The translations under genes were made by a program, and so were the position numbers. Shown here piece after piece: positions 1 to 7,130 of a DNA stretch of 21,289 nt. The notes below the pieces were generated by a model. That model ran no database searches and was not told where the DNA came from. It was given only the letters and a program-made list of their open reading frames with translations. How positions within the stretch are numbered: position 1 is the stretch's first letter; each line of letters starts with the position of its first letter. Source of the stretch: DASSKA01 sp035690905 (GTDB taxonomy: Bacteria > Actinomycetota > Actinomycetes > Propionibacteriales > Nocardioidaceae); NCBI GenBank assembly GCA_035690905.1, contig DASSKA010000060.1:1-21289 (forward strand), written 5' to 3'.

Positions 1-32
1 CAGGCGGGTTCGATTCCCGTCCGCCTCCGCCA
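1..32 (+). tRNA. selC: tRNA-Sec (selC), 3' end only
   Basis: The window begins inside this gene. What is visible is a T-arm with stem 4-8 (GCGGG), loop 9-15 (TTCGATT) and stem 16-20 (CCCGT). It is followed by the 3' acceptor half CCGCCTCC (21-28), discriminator G (29) and an encoded CCA (30-32). The acceptor half is 8 nt, whereas ordinary tRNAs have 7. An 8+5 stack with G73 is the known signature of bacterial tRNA-Sec. selA and selB lie downstream on the same strand, which supports the call. The anticodon (expected TCA) is outside the window and cannot be checked. Only 8 nt separate CCA from the stop of the convergent gene at 41, and no terminator is visible. Confidence 0.88.
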
Positions 33-40
33 CTCGCCGC

Positions 41-673
41 TCAGGCGCGGGCCTGCTGCTCGGTGGACCGGCCCCGATGGCCGTTGATGCCCATGTCCGA
101 CTCGCGCATCAGCTTGGTGACCAGGTCCTGGCCGAGCGCAATCGTCTGGTCGAGGGTCTGCAGCCCGGCGGCGTGCCGTCCGGCCTCGAAGGACCAGCGG
201 GCCGCCACCATGCCCTGCACCAGGGTGTCGTTGATCTCGACCGCGTCCCGATGGCGCTGGGCGGCTGCCTCGAGCCTGCGCCCCCGCTCGTTGGCCCGCC
301 GTAGCCGGTCGGAGGCGTCGCCGAGCAGCAGGCCGAGCAGCAGCATCGGCACCACCCGGGAGAACCAGCCGAACACGGTCAGGTCGACGGAGTCGATCAG
401 CACCCACGCCAGCACGAGCGCCACTGCGCCGAGGCCGGCGAGCAGCCCGGCCCGGCGGCCGAACGACAGCGCGGCCAGCGCGATCGGCAGGGTGTAGAGC
501 ATGTTCGTCGCATCCATGGCCGTGCCCGTGGTGATCCGGAGCACGAACACCCCGGCGAATAGCGCCACGATCACCAGGACGGTGAGCTCTGGGAGCGACC
601 GAAACCAGGGGAGAAGGTCGCGCGGCTCACGGCCCACGGCCTCGGAAGAATGCACGAGTACAACTGTGCGCAT
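41..673 (-). CDS. Small membrane protein with degenerate histidine-kinase dimerisation helix
   Basis: A protein of 210 residues if started at the ATG at 673. Four hydrophobic segments are visible (about residues 30-47, 57-72, 75-94 and 104-118). They are followed by a charged, probably coiled-coil stretch (120-142) and a helix at 146-165 reading EINDTLVQGMV. That helix resembles the DHp (HisKA_3-like) helix of NarL-type sensor kinases, where HD is usual; here the histidine is replaced by Asn148. There is no ATPase domain, so it cannot be a working kinase by itself. It may be a membrane partner or decoy of a two-component system (inference). It lies antisense between selC and selA. A GTG at 655 is an alternative leaderless start (CACAGT 7 nt upstream), which would put the DevR-like box at about -44. 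The family is not recognised with certainty. Confidence 0.72.
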   Translation of the reverse strand: MRTVVLVHSSEAVGREPRDLLPWFRSLPELTVLVIVALFAGVFVLRITTGTAMDATNMLYTLPIALAALSFGRRAGLLAGLGAVALVLAWVLIDSVDLTVFGWFSRVVPMLLLGLLLGDASDRLRRANERGRRLEAAAQRHRDAVEINDTLVQGMVAARWSFEAGRHAAGLQTLDQTIALGQDLVTKLMRESDMGINGHRGRSTEQQARA

Positions 674-689
674 CCGAGGGGCAGCCCCC

Positions 690-709
690 AAGGGGCCGAA
701 AGTCCCTAC
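690..709 (-). promoter_or_regulatory. DevR/DosR-like box in the divergent selA region
   Basis: On the minus strand the bases read GTAGGGACTTTCGGCCCCTT. Against the published mycobacterial DosR consensus TTSGGGACTWWAGTCCCSAA I count 14 of 20 matches, including all of GGGACT and the CCC half-site. The box lies upstream of the membrane protein gene, centred about 44 bp before the alternative GTG start at 655. That is where DevR-type activators usually sit. It is also about 85 bp upstream of the likely selA start of transcription. Binding is inferred from the motif only. Confidence 0.45.
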
Positions 710-772
710 TTTTGCTACCTCTCGCCCGATTGGCTCGGATGGACCGTGGCGCCGCGACGGGCCGCGGGACGC

Positions 773-778
773 TACAGT
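773..778 (+). promoter_or_regulatory. Possible selA -10 element
   Basis: The hexamer TACAGT fits the actinobacterial TAnnnT -10 pattern. Transcription would begin near 785 and leave a leader of about 50 nt before the selA GTG. No convincing -35 was found at the expected distance. Confidence 0.35.
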
Positions 779-787
779 GCGTGAGCG

Positions 788-809
788 GGAGGCGTGTGCG
801 TCCGCCTCT
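788..809 (+). promoter_or_regulatory. Stem-loop in the selA leader (possible SECIS-like element)
   Basis: GAGGCG at 789-794 pairs with CGCCTC at 803-808 around an 8-nt loop (TGTGCGTC). A closing G-T wobble extends it to 788/809. The hairpin ends 16 nt before the selA ribosome binding site. In E. coli a SECIS-like element in the selAB leader binds SelB and represses translation. A similar role here is inference from position and shape, because no conserved loop bases for actinobacterial SelB are known to me. Confidence 0.3.
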
Positions 810-825
810 GCGCAACGACTGTGCC

Positions 826-831
826 GGGAGG
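826..831 (+). promoter_or_regulatory. Ribosome binding site fixing the selA start
   Basis: GGGAGG is placed 6 nt before the GTG at 838. The same frame is open further upstream, with an in-frame GTG at 781 and an ATG at 712, but neither has a comparable site. This decides the start in favour of 838. Confidence 0.6.
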
Positions 832-837
832 TCGCTG

Positions 838-2139
838 GTGCCGGATTCACGTCGCGCGACGCCGCGCACCGACGCGGTGCTCTCCGACCCGCGGCTGGCC
901 GAGGCCACCCGGCTTCTCGGCCCCTCGCTGGTGAAGCGCGCGGTCGGTGCCGCGCTCGAGCGCTGCCGCGCGGGCGACGTGCTCCCCGACGCCGTGGCCG
1001 ACACCGCGGTGGCGCTGCTGCCCCCGGGCGCGTCCTCGCTGCGCCGGGTGGTGAACGCCACCGGCGTGGTGGTGCACACCAATCTCGGGCGCGCCCCGCT
1101 CTCGGCCGCGGCGACCGACGCCCTCGCGGCCGCCGCCGGGTCGACCGACGTGGAGCTGGACCTGGCCACCGGCCGGCGGGCCCGGCGCGGGCGCGCCGCG
1201 CTGGGCGCCCTGGCGGCGGCGGTGCCCGACGCCGAGGCGGTGCACGTGGTCAACAACGGGGCGGCTGCGCTGGCGCTGGCTGCGGCCTGCCTGGCCGGGG
1301 GACGGGAGGTGGTGGTCGCCCGCGGTGAGCTGGTGGAGATCGGCGATGGCTTCCGGATCCCGGAGCTGCTGGAGTCGGTCGGCGTCCGGCTCCGTGAGGT
1401 GGGGACCACCAACCGGGTCCGGCTCGCGGACTACGAGGCGGCGGTCGGCGACGGCACCGCGTTCGTGCTGAAGGTTCACCCCTCCAACTTCGTGGTGGCC
1501 GGCTTCACCTCCTCGGTCCCGGTCGAGCAGCTGGCCGGGCTGCCGGTGCCCGTGGTCGCGGACATCGGCTCCGGGCTGCTGGCCCCGCACCCCCGGTTGC
1601 CGCGCGAGCCCAACGCCAGGGACGCGCTGCGGGCCGGTGCGGCACTGGTGACCGCCTCTGGCGACAAGCTGCTCGGCGGCCCGCAGTGCGGGCTGCTTCT
1701 CGGCCGCGCCGACGTCGTGGACACCCTGCGGCGACACCCGCTGGCACGGGCGCTCCGGGTGGACAAGCTCACCCTCGCGGCCTTGGAGGCGACCCTGCTC
1801 GGGCCGGTGCCCCCGGTGCGCGCCGCTCTGGACGCCTCGGCCGACGAGCTGCTGGCCCGGGCGGACCGGCTGTGCCAGGAGCTCGCCGGGACGGTCGCCT
1901 GCGAGCCGGTGCCGACCTCGGCGGCCGTGGGTGGCGGCGGAGCCCCGGACGTCGAGCTGCCCAGCGCCGCCGTGGCGCTGTCGCCCCGGCTCGCGGAGCC
2001 GCTGCGCGTCGGCGAGCCGCCCGTCGTGGGCCGGGTCGAGCGCGGCCGGCTGCTGCTGGACCTGATCGCGGTGCCGGCCGCCGACGACGCGCTGCTGGCC
2101 GAGGCGGTACGACGGGCGGCGAAGGTGATGGGGGAGTAG
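838..2139 (+). CDS. selA: L-seryl-tRNA(Sec) selenium transferase SelA
   Basis: A PLP enzyme that converts seryl-tRNA(Sec) to selenocysteyl-tRNA(Sec) using selenophosphate. The 433-residue product is close to the family's usual length of about 460. Visible motifs are NATGVVVHTNLGRAPL (73-88), the NNGAAALALA segment (139-148), ELVEIGDGFRIPELL (from about 164) and the PLP-lysine motif SGDKLLGGPQ with Lys277. The GTG start follows GGGAGG. The stop is followed 3 nt later by selB, so the two are almost certainly co-transcribed and translationally coupled. With selC at the left edge this is three of the four Sec genes; selD is not in view. The identification is secure; regulation through the leader hairpin or DevR-like box is speculative. 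Confidence 0.96.
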   Translation: MPDSRRATPRTDAVLSDPRLAEATRLLGPSLVKRAVGAALERCRAGDVLPDAVADTAVALLPPGASSLRRVVNATGVVVHTNLGRAPLSAAATDALAAAAGSTDVELDLATGRRARRGRAALGALAAAVPDAEAVHVVNNGAAALALAAACLAGGREVVVARGELVEIGDGFRIPELLESVGVRLREVGTTNRVRLADYEAAVGDGTAFVLKVHPSNFVVAGFTSSVPVEQLAGLPVPVVADIGSGLLAPHPRLPREPNARDALRAGAALVTASGDKLLGGPQCGLLLGRADVVDTLRRHPLARALRVDKLTLAALEATLLGPVPPVRAALDASADELLARADRLCQELAGTVACEPVPTSAAVGGGGAPDVELPSAAVALSPRLAEPLRVGEPPVVGRVERGRLLLDLIAVPAADDALLAEAVRRAAKVMGE

Positions 2140-2142
2140 CCG

Positions 2143-3924
2143 GTGCACGTCGTCGCCACCGCCGGACACGTCGACCACGGCAAGTCCACCCTGGTGCGCG
2201 CGCTCACCGGCATGGACCCCGACCGGCTCAAGGAGGAGCACGAGCGCGGCCTGTCCATCGCGCTCGGCTACTGCTGGAGCAGCTTCCCCGAGGTGGGCGA
2301 GGTCGCGTTCGTGGACGTGCCGGGCCACGAACGGTTCATCGCGACCACCCTCTCCGGGCTGGGCCCGGTGCCAGGCGTGCTGTTCGTGGTCGCCGCCGAC
2401 GATCCCTGGATGCCCCAGGCCGCCGAGCACCTCGCCGCCCTGGACGCGCTCGGGGTGCGGCACGGCGTGCTGGCGGTCACCCGGTCCGATCTCGACGACC
2501 CGGCTCCGGCGATCGCGGCGGCCCGGGCCGCGATGACCGGCACCTCCCTGGCGGGGATCCCGGCGGTCGCGGTGAGCGCCCGCACGGGCGCCGGGCTTGA
2601 CGAGCTCCGGTCGCGGCTGGTGGCGATGGTCGGCGGGCTGCCGCAGCCGGATCCCGCCGCGGACGTGCGGCTGTGGGTGGACCGCTGCTTCCACGTCAAG
2701 GGTGCGGGCGCCGTGGTGACCGGCACGCTGCCCGCCGGCACCGTCTCCGGCGGGGACACCCTTGCGCTCGGGCCCACCGCCGAGGGCGGCGCCGGGCGGT
2801 CGGTGCGGGTGCGCGGTGTGCAGTCTCTCGGCCGGCCGGTCGACTCGGCCACCGGCGTGGCCCGCGTGGCGCTCAACGTCGCCGGTGCCACCGACGCGGA
2901 GCTGCGCGGCAGCGGCGTGCTCGTCAGCCCGGACCGATGGCTGTTCACGGACGTCGTCGACGTCCGGGTCGAGGGCGCCTCGCGGCTGCCGCACCGGCCG
3001 CTGCTGCACCTGGGCGCCACCAGCACCGCGGCGCACCTTCGGCCCCTCGGGGACACCGCCGCCCGGTTACAGCTGCACCGACGACTGCCGCTGCGGGTCG
3101 GCGACCGGGCGCTGCTGCGTGACCCGGGCAGCCGCACGGTCTGGGGGATCACGGTCCTGGACCCGGCCCCTCCGACTCTGCGTCGCCGGGGCGCAGCCCG
3201 GGCGCGTGCCGCCGAGCTGGCCCAGCACGACGGCACGCCCGACCTGCTGGACGAGGTGCGCCGGAGGGGGTGCGTGCGGCTGTCCCAGCTGCACCGGATC
3301 GGCGTGCGCACCGACCCGCTCCCTGGCCAAGGGGCGGTGGTGGTCGGGGACTGGGCGGTCTCCACCGAGCGGCTGGCCGGCTGGCAGGAGCGGCTGGCGA
3401 TCGTGGTGGCGGAGTTCGAGGACTCCCGCCCGCTGGAGCGGGGCATGCCGCTGCCCGCGGCCGCGCACGCGGTCGGCTTGCCCGACCCGGAGCTGATGGG
3501 CGCGCTGCTGCGCGACCCGCTGCGCCTGGCGGACGGCCGAGTGACCCGCCGCCCCTCCGTCGTACTCCCCGCTCCGGTGCGGGACGCGCTGGACCAGCTG
3601 CGCGTCGGCCTGGAGACCGACCCGTTCGGGGCGCCGACCGCTGACCGGCTGCGCGAGCTCGGCCTGGACGCGAAGGCGACGGCCGCGGCCGCGAAGGCCG
3701 GACTGCTGCTGCGGCTCGCCGACGGCGTGGTGCTGATGCCCGGAGCGGACCGGCTCGCGCTGGAGCGGTTGGCCACCCTGCCACAGCCGTTCACGACCAG
3801 CGAGGCTCGCCAGGCGCTCGGCACCTCGCGGCGGGTGGCGCTTCCGCTGCTCGGGTTCCTGGACCGGTCCGGGCGGACCGTCCGACATCCCGACGACCGT
3901 CGCAGTGTGCGGGGAGCCGGGTGA
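2143..3924 (+). CDS. selB: Selenocysteine-specific elongation factor SelB
   Basis: A GTPase that carries Sec-tRNA(Sec) to the ribosome at UGA codons marked by a SECIS hairpin. The product is 593 residues (E. coli SelB 614). The EF-Tu-like G domain shows AGHVDHGKST (G1, 7-16), ERGLSIALGY (switch I, 34-43), DVPGHERF (G3, 58-65) and TRSD (113-116) in the place of NKxD. EF-Tu-like beta-barrel domains follow. The last ~220 residues have the length and charge pattern expected of the winged-helix SECIS-binding domain, although I cannot assign each repeat by eye. The start GTG lies 3 nt after the selA stop. The genome therefore should encode at least one UGA-containing selenoprotein, even though UGA is also the most common stop codon in this window. 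Confidence 0.96.
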   Translation: MHVVATAGHVDHGKSTLVRALTGMDPDRLKEEHERGLSIALGYCWSSFPEVGEVAFVDVPGHERFIATTLSGLGPVPGVLFVVAADDPWMPQAAEHLAALDALGVRHGVLAVTRSDLDDPAPAIAAARAAMTGTSLAGIPAVAVSARTGAGLDELRSRLVAMVGGLPQPDPAADVRLWVDRCFHVKGAGAVVTGTLPAGTVSGGDTLALGPTAEGGAGRSVRVRGVQSLGRPVDSATGVARVALNVAGATDAELRGSGVLVSPDRWLFTDVVDVRVEGASRLPHRPLLHLGATSTAAHLRPLGDTAARLQLHRRLPLRVGDRALLRDPGSRTVWGITVLDPAPPTLRRRGAARARAAELAQHDGTPDLLDEVRRRGCVRLSQLHRIGVRTDPLPGQGAVVVGDWAVSTERLAGWQERLAIVVAEFEDSRPLERGMPLPAAAHAVGLPDPELMGALLRDPLRLADGRVTRRPSVVLPAPVRDALDQLRVGLETDPFGAPTADRLRELGLDAKATAAAAKAGLLLRLADGVVLMPGADRLALERLATLPQPFTTSEARQALGTSRRVALPLLGFLDRSGRTVRHPDDRRSVRGAG

Positions 3925-3937
3925 CAATAGACCTGCA

Positions 3938-5302
3938 ATGACGCAGACGACCCAAAACCCCCGCACCACAGCCACCCGGTCCGCACCGCAGGCGGCCGAC
4001 CCGACCAGCAAGGACATCCACCAGATCCTGGACCTGGCGCTCCGGGTCGGCGAGGTGCTGCTGTCCTCGGGCGCCGGCGCCGCCGACGTCGCGGCCACCA
4101 TGCACTCGATCGCGGTCGCCGCTGGGCTGCGCAACGCCGACGTGGACGTGACGTTCACCGCGCTGTCGATGTCGTACCAGACGCGGTACGACGAGCCGCC
4201 GATCTACGTGGTGCGCAACGTCAAGCACCGCGACATCGACTACGAGGACCTGACCGAGGTCGACGCCATCGTCCGGGACCTGCTCACCGGGGAAGTCGAC
4301 CATGCCGAAGCGCGCGCTCGGTTGGCCCGGATCACCTCCTCCGGCCACCACCGGCCGCGGTGGGCGGTCGACCTGAGCTGGGGCGTGATGGGGCTCGGGG
4401 TGGCGCTGATGCTCGGCGGGGACTGGATCGTGATGGCGATCGCCTTCTTTGCCGCCGCCGGCGTCGACCTGCTGCAGCGGACCATGTCGCGGCACCGGCT
4501 GCCGTCGTTCTACAAGCAGGTCGCGGGCGGGCTGCTGGCGACCCTGATCGCGGTGGCCATCGCGGCCACCCGGGTGAAGGTGGATCCGTCACTCGTGGTG
4601 ACCGCGAGCATCATCATGCTGCTGTCGGGGATCGGCTTCATGGGCGCGGTCCAGGACGCGCTGACCGGGTTCTACCTGACGGCCGGGGCGCGGCTGCTCG
4701 AGGTGATGCTGGCCACCGGCGGGATCATCGCCGGAGTCAGCGGCGGGCTGGCCGTGGCCCGGATGCTCGACGTGTCGGTGGCGCTGGAGCCGGGTGCCGC
4801 GGGCTGGTCGTACCTGCCGGTGATGGCGTTCGGCTCCGGGCTTTCCGCGGCCGCGTTCGCGTTCTCCTCCTACGCCCCGGCCCGGTCGCTGCTGCCGATC
4901 GGTGTGATCGGCGCCGGGGGAGAGCTGGTGTACGCCGTGATGCGGGTGCCCGGCTTCGGGCAGGCCTGGGCGTCGGCCGGGGCGGCGGTGGCGATCGGCG
5001 TGGTCAGCTACTCGGTCGCCGGCCGGGTGCGGGTGCCGCCGCTGGTCGTGGTGGTCTCGGCGATCGTGCCGCTGCTCCCCGGCCTGTCGATCTACCGCGG
5101 TCTGTCGCTGATGGCGGGTGGCGACAGCTACGGGGTGCTGGCCATGGTGACCGCCGCTGGAATCGCCATCTCACTTGCCTCCGGGGTCATCCTCGGCGAG
5201 TTCGTCGCCCAGCCGCTGAAGCGTGAGGCGCGCCGCCTCGAGAGTCGGCTCGCCGGCCCGCGGCTGGTGGGGCCGCTGCGGGCGCGCGCGGTGAAGAAGT
5301 AG
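3938..5302 (+). CDS. ThrE-family threonine/serine exporter
   Basis: An inner-membrane protein of 454 residues with the ThrE layout. An N-terminal soluble DUF1212 part (about 25-135) includes LLSSGAGAADV and VTFTALSMSY. About ten hydrophobic helices follow, ending in a DUF3815-like half with SAIVPLLPGLSIYRGL. The family exports threonine and serine in Corynebacterium; the substrate here is inferred. The ATG at 3938 is 13 nt after selB. There is no Shine-Dalgarno sequence; GACAAT at 3923-3928, overlapping the selB stop, could be a -10 for a short-leader or leaderless mRNA. The gene ends one base before the stop of the convergent acylphosphatase gene. Confidence 0.88.
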   Translation: MTQTTQNPRTTATRSAPQAADPTSKDIHQILDLALRVGEVLLSSGAGAADVAATMHSIAVAAGLRNADVDVTFTALSMSYQTRYDEPPIYVVRNVKHRDIDYEDLTEVDAIVRDLLTGEVDHAEARARLARITSSGHHRPRWAVDLSWGVMGLGVALMLGGDWIVMAIAFFAAAGVDLLQRTMSRHRLPSFYKQVAGGLLATLIAVAIAATRVKVDPSLVVTASIIMLLSGIGFMGAVQDALTGFYLTAGARLLEVMLATGGIIAGVSGGLAVARMLDVSVALEPGAAGWSYLPVMAFGSGLSAAAFAFSSYAPARSLLPIGVIGAGGELVYAVMRVPGFGQAWASAGAAVAIGVVSYSVAGRVRVPPLVVVVSAIVPLLPGLSIYRGLSLMAGGDSYGVLAMVTAAGIAISLASGVILGEFVAQPLKREARRLESRLAGPRLVGPLRARAVKK

Positions 5303-5303
5303 G

Positions 5304-5582
5304 TCAGCGGACCTCGAAGCGGCGGCGCCCGGTCACCTCGGCGTCGGTGATCTGGAGGTCCTCGACGACGGCGTCGCGGGGGCCCTCACGCATCCAGGCG
5401 ACCACTTCGTCTACCCGCGGGCGGGGTCCCTCCAGCACCGCCCGGACCGTCCCGTCCGGCTCGTTGCCGACCCAGCCGGACACCCCGGAGTCGAGGGCGA
5501 TCCGGCGGGTGCTGTCCCGGAAGAAGACGCCCTGCACCAGACCGCGCACCACCACCGTGCGCGCCACCGTGTCCGTGCTCAT
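5304..5582 (-). CDS. acyP: Acylphosphatase
   Basis: A small enzyme that hydrolyses acyl phosphates. From the ATG at 5582 it has 92 residues, the usual family length. The signature VRGLVQGVFFR carries the phosphate-binding loop and catalytic Arg, and GWVGNEPDGTVRAVLEG carries the catalytic Asn. An ATG at 5594, four codons upstream, is equally in frame. I prefer 5582 because its ATGA overlaps the stop of an upstream small ORF, an arrangement typical of translational coupling. The gene is tail to tail with the ThrE-type gene, leaving one base between stop codons. Confidence 0.88.
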   Translation of the reverse strand: MSTDTVARTVVVRGLVQGVFFRDSTRRIALDSGVSGWVGNEPDGTVRAVLEGPRPRVDEVVAWMREGPRDAVVEDLQITDAEVTGRRRFEVR

Positions 5583-5668
5583 CGGGGTGTCCATGCCTGC
5601 ATCATCGTCGGATCGAGGCGGTTGATCCAGCCGTTCGCGGTGCCCTCGTCCTCGTCGTCGACCCACAC
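5579..5668 (-). CDS. Possible small ORF coupled to acylphosphatase
   Basis: A 29-codon frame from a GTG at 5668, with coding-like G/C-rich third positions. The product is acidic, with VWVDDEDEGTANGW at the start and MQAWTPR at the end. Its TGA overlaps the acyP ATG as ATGA. The open frame continues upstream without a usual start codon. A leaderless promoter (TACACT at 5702-5707, 7 nt before a GTG at 5694) opens a different frame, which stops at 5602. The true reading frame is therefore uncertain; a frameshifted gene remnant is also possible. No family recognised. Confidence 0.3.
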   Translation of the reverse strand: MWVDDEDEGTANGWINRLDPTMMQAWTPR

Positions 5669-5701
5669 TCGAACCTGACCCGCACCGTCTCCACGCCGCT
5701 G

Positions 5702-5707
5702 AGTGTA
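5702..5707 (-). promoter_or_regulatory. Possible -10 upstream of acyP
   Basis: On the minus strand TACACT is followed after 7 nt by a GTG (5694), the leaderless spacing seen at many genes of this window. It would serve the small ORF region and acylphosphatase. Confidence 0.35.
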
Positions 5708-5769
5708 AGGACACAGGTCTACGGAGGCGGGCCTACGAGGATGGGGCAGCCCCGGACGAGAATGGAGCC

Positions 5770-7053
5770 GTGGCGGACGTCAGGGGCTTGCTCGCCGGGC
5801 TGGACCCGGCCACCGCGCAACGTGTCCGTGCCGCGCTGCCCACCCTGGTCGACGGGTCCGAGGACCTGTCCACGCTGACCCAGCTCGACGTGCAGCGGTT
5901 CCTGTGGCAGACCCTGCCGCGCCGGTGGGAGGGCCGGCCGCGCGAGCAGCACGAGGTGGCCTGGGCGATGGGGGACCTGCTGGCCGCCGCGGGGCTGGAC
6001 CGGTACGCCGCGCTGTGCCGCGACCGTCGGACCCACGAGGTGCTCTCCGCGTGGGCGCGTGACCCGGCCGTCGGCTCACGGACCAGCGCGGCGCTGATGC
6101 GCTCGTCCGGGGTGGACCCGCCCGCCACCCGGCTGCTGACTTTCGGCACCGTGCTGAGCGGGCAGGAGCGACGCGTGCACGCCGACGCCAGCCGGTTCCT
6201 CGAGGACGCGGTGGCTCGCGGTGTCCTCGACCCGTCCAGCGAGTGCGGGGTGCGGTCCTTGACCGAGATCTTCCTGTCCACTCCGGCTCCGGCGTACGAC
6301 GGATCGACGCCCCGGGAGGCCGTGCTCCGCGAGCGCGCGGCGTCGTGGATCCGCAGACTGGACCCGGGCATCGGTCCGTTCTGGACCGACGTCTTCCGGC
6401 GGCTGGGCGAGGAGCCGGACGTGCCGGGGAACGTGACGCTGTCCATCGCCCCGGCCGTGTCGCTGCTCCAGCAGGCCGAGGCCGGGATCGCGCTGACGGC
6501 CGAGGGGCACCTCCCGGCTTCCGTGGTCACCGAGCTGGATGCCCGTTTCGGCTGGACGGACAAGCTGCCGTCGCGCAGGCCGAGCGACGAGCGAGCCATT
6601 CCGGCGCTGCTGTTCGTGGACACCCACCTGCGGGAGCAGCAGCTGATCACGCAGTACGACGGGCGGCTGGCGCTCACCGGTGCCGGTCGGCGCTGCCTGG
6701 TCGATCCGGCGTTGCTGTGGCAGCTGATGGTGAGTCCGGGTCCCCGTTGGACCGACGGCTTCGAGCAGGATGCGCTGGCCGTGATGGCGGTGTGCCTGCT
6801 GCGGCAGACGTCCACGAGCGGGCCTCGGCTCACCGAGCAGGTAGCCTCCCTCCTTTCCCGCGCGTGGCGCAGCCGGCACGGCGACGGCCTGGAGCCGGGC
6901 GTGGAGTGGCTGCGGGTGGAGTGGTACCGGCTGGGTGTGGGGATGAGCTGGTGGGAGCTGAGCTGGCGGCCCGAGCACTACCGGCTCAGCGAGTTCGGCC
7001 GTTCCGCTGCCGCCGAGCTGTTCTGGGCGGTGGCCGGCCAGCCGACCAGCTGA
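5770..7053 (+). CDS. Conserved protein of unknown function, 427 residues
   Basis: I do not recognise the family as a whole. The protein is soluble, with no signal peptide or membrane segment. The N-terminal half (1-220) appears mainly helical and is rich in Arg and Leu. A segment at about 229-320 (ALTAEGHLPASVV, then RLALTGAGRRCLVDPALLWQ) resembles the winged-helix-like C-terminal domain found in many actinobacterial pRiA4b ORF-3-type proteins; this is resemblance by eye only. The remainder contains WYRLGVGMSWWELSWRPEHYRLSEFGR near the C-terminus, which hints at a second such repeat. The GTG start has GAGAAT at 5758-5763 with 6 nt between and no Shine-Dalgarno sequence, so it is probably leaderless. 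It converges on sepH across 77 bp. Confidence 0.72.
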   Translation: MADVRGLLAGLDPATAQRVRAALPTLVDGSEDLSTLTQLDVQRFLWQTLPRRWEGRPREQHEVAWAMGDLLAAAGLDRYAALCRDRRTHEVLSAWARDPAVGSRTSAALMRSSGVDPPATRLLTFGTVLSGQERRVHADASRFLEDAVARGVLDPSSECGVRSLTEIFLSTPAPAYDGSTPREAVLRERAASWIRRLDPGIGPFWTDVFRRLGEEPDVPGNVTLSIAPAVSLLQQAEAGIALTAEGHLPASVVTELDARFGWTDKLPSRRPSDERAIPALLFVDTHLREQQLITQYDGRLALTGAGRRCLVDPALLWQLMVSPGPRWTDGFEQDALAVMAVCLLRQTSTSGPRLTEQVASLLSRAWRSRHGDGLEPGVEWLRVEWYRLGVGMSWWELSWRPEHYRLSEFGRSAAAELFWAVAGQPTS

Positions 7054-7055
7054 GC

Positions 7056-7097
7056 GCTCGTGATTCACGTGCGGGGAGGCGGGCGGAGGCCACGAGC
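7056..7097. terminator. Weak inverted repeat between convergent genes
   Basis: GCTCGTG (7056-7062) is complementary to CACGAGC (7091-7097) across 28 nt, in the gap between the 427-residue gene and sepH. No T-tract follows. It could end transcription from either side, but the long loop makes this doubtful. Confidence 0.2.
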
Positions 7098-7130
7098 CTG
7101 TTCCTCGCTCGTTCCTCCACCACCGGCAGC

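Noticed and set aside
1..32. tRNA-Sec 3' end as an attachment site for an integrated element
   Set aside because: selC is a known integration target, but I saw no second copy of the tRNA end, no integrase and no foreign composition in the window.
712..837. Longer SelA N-terminus from ATG 712 or GTG 781
   Set aside because: The extension has no resemblance to SelA, contains the likely promoter and hairpin, and the GGGAGG site points to 838.
847..3036. A 729-codon open frame on the minus strand across selA and selB
   Set aside because: It is a GC-rich shadow: composition is Gly/Arg/His/Pro-rich with no family motif, and it covers two certain genes. The same holds for the other long antisense frames, for example 2268-3986 and 18694-20766.
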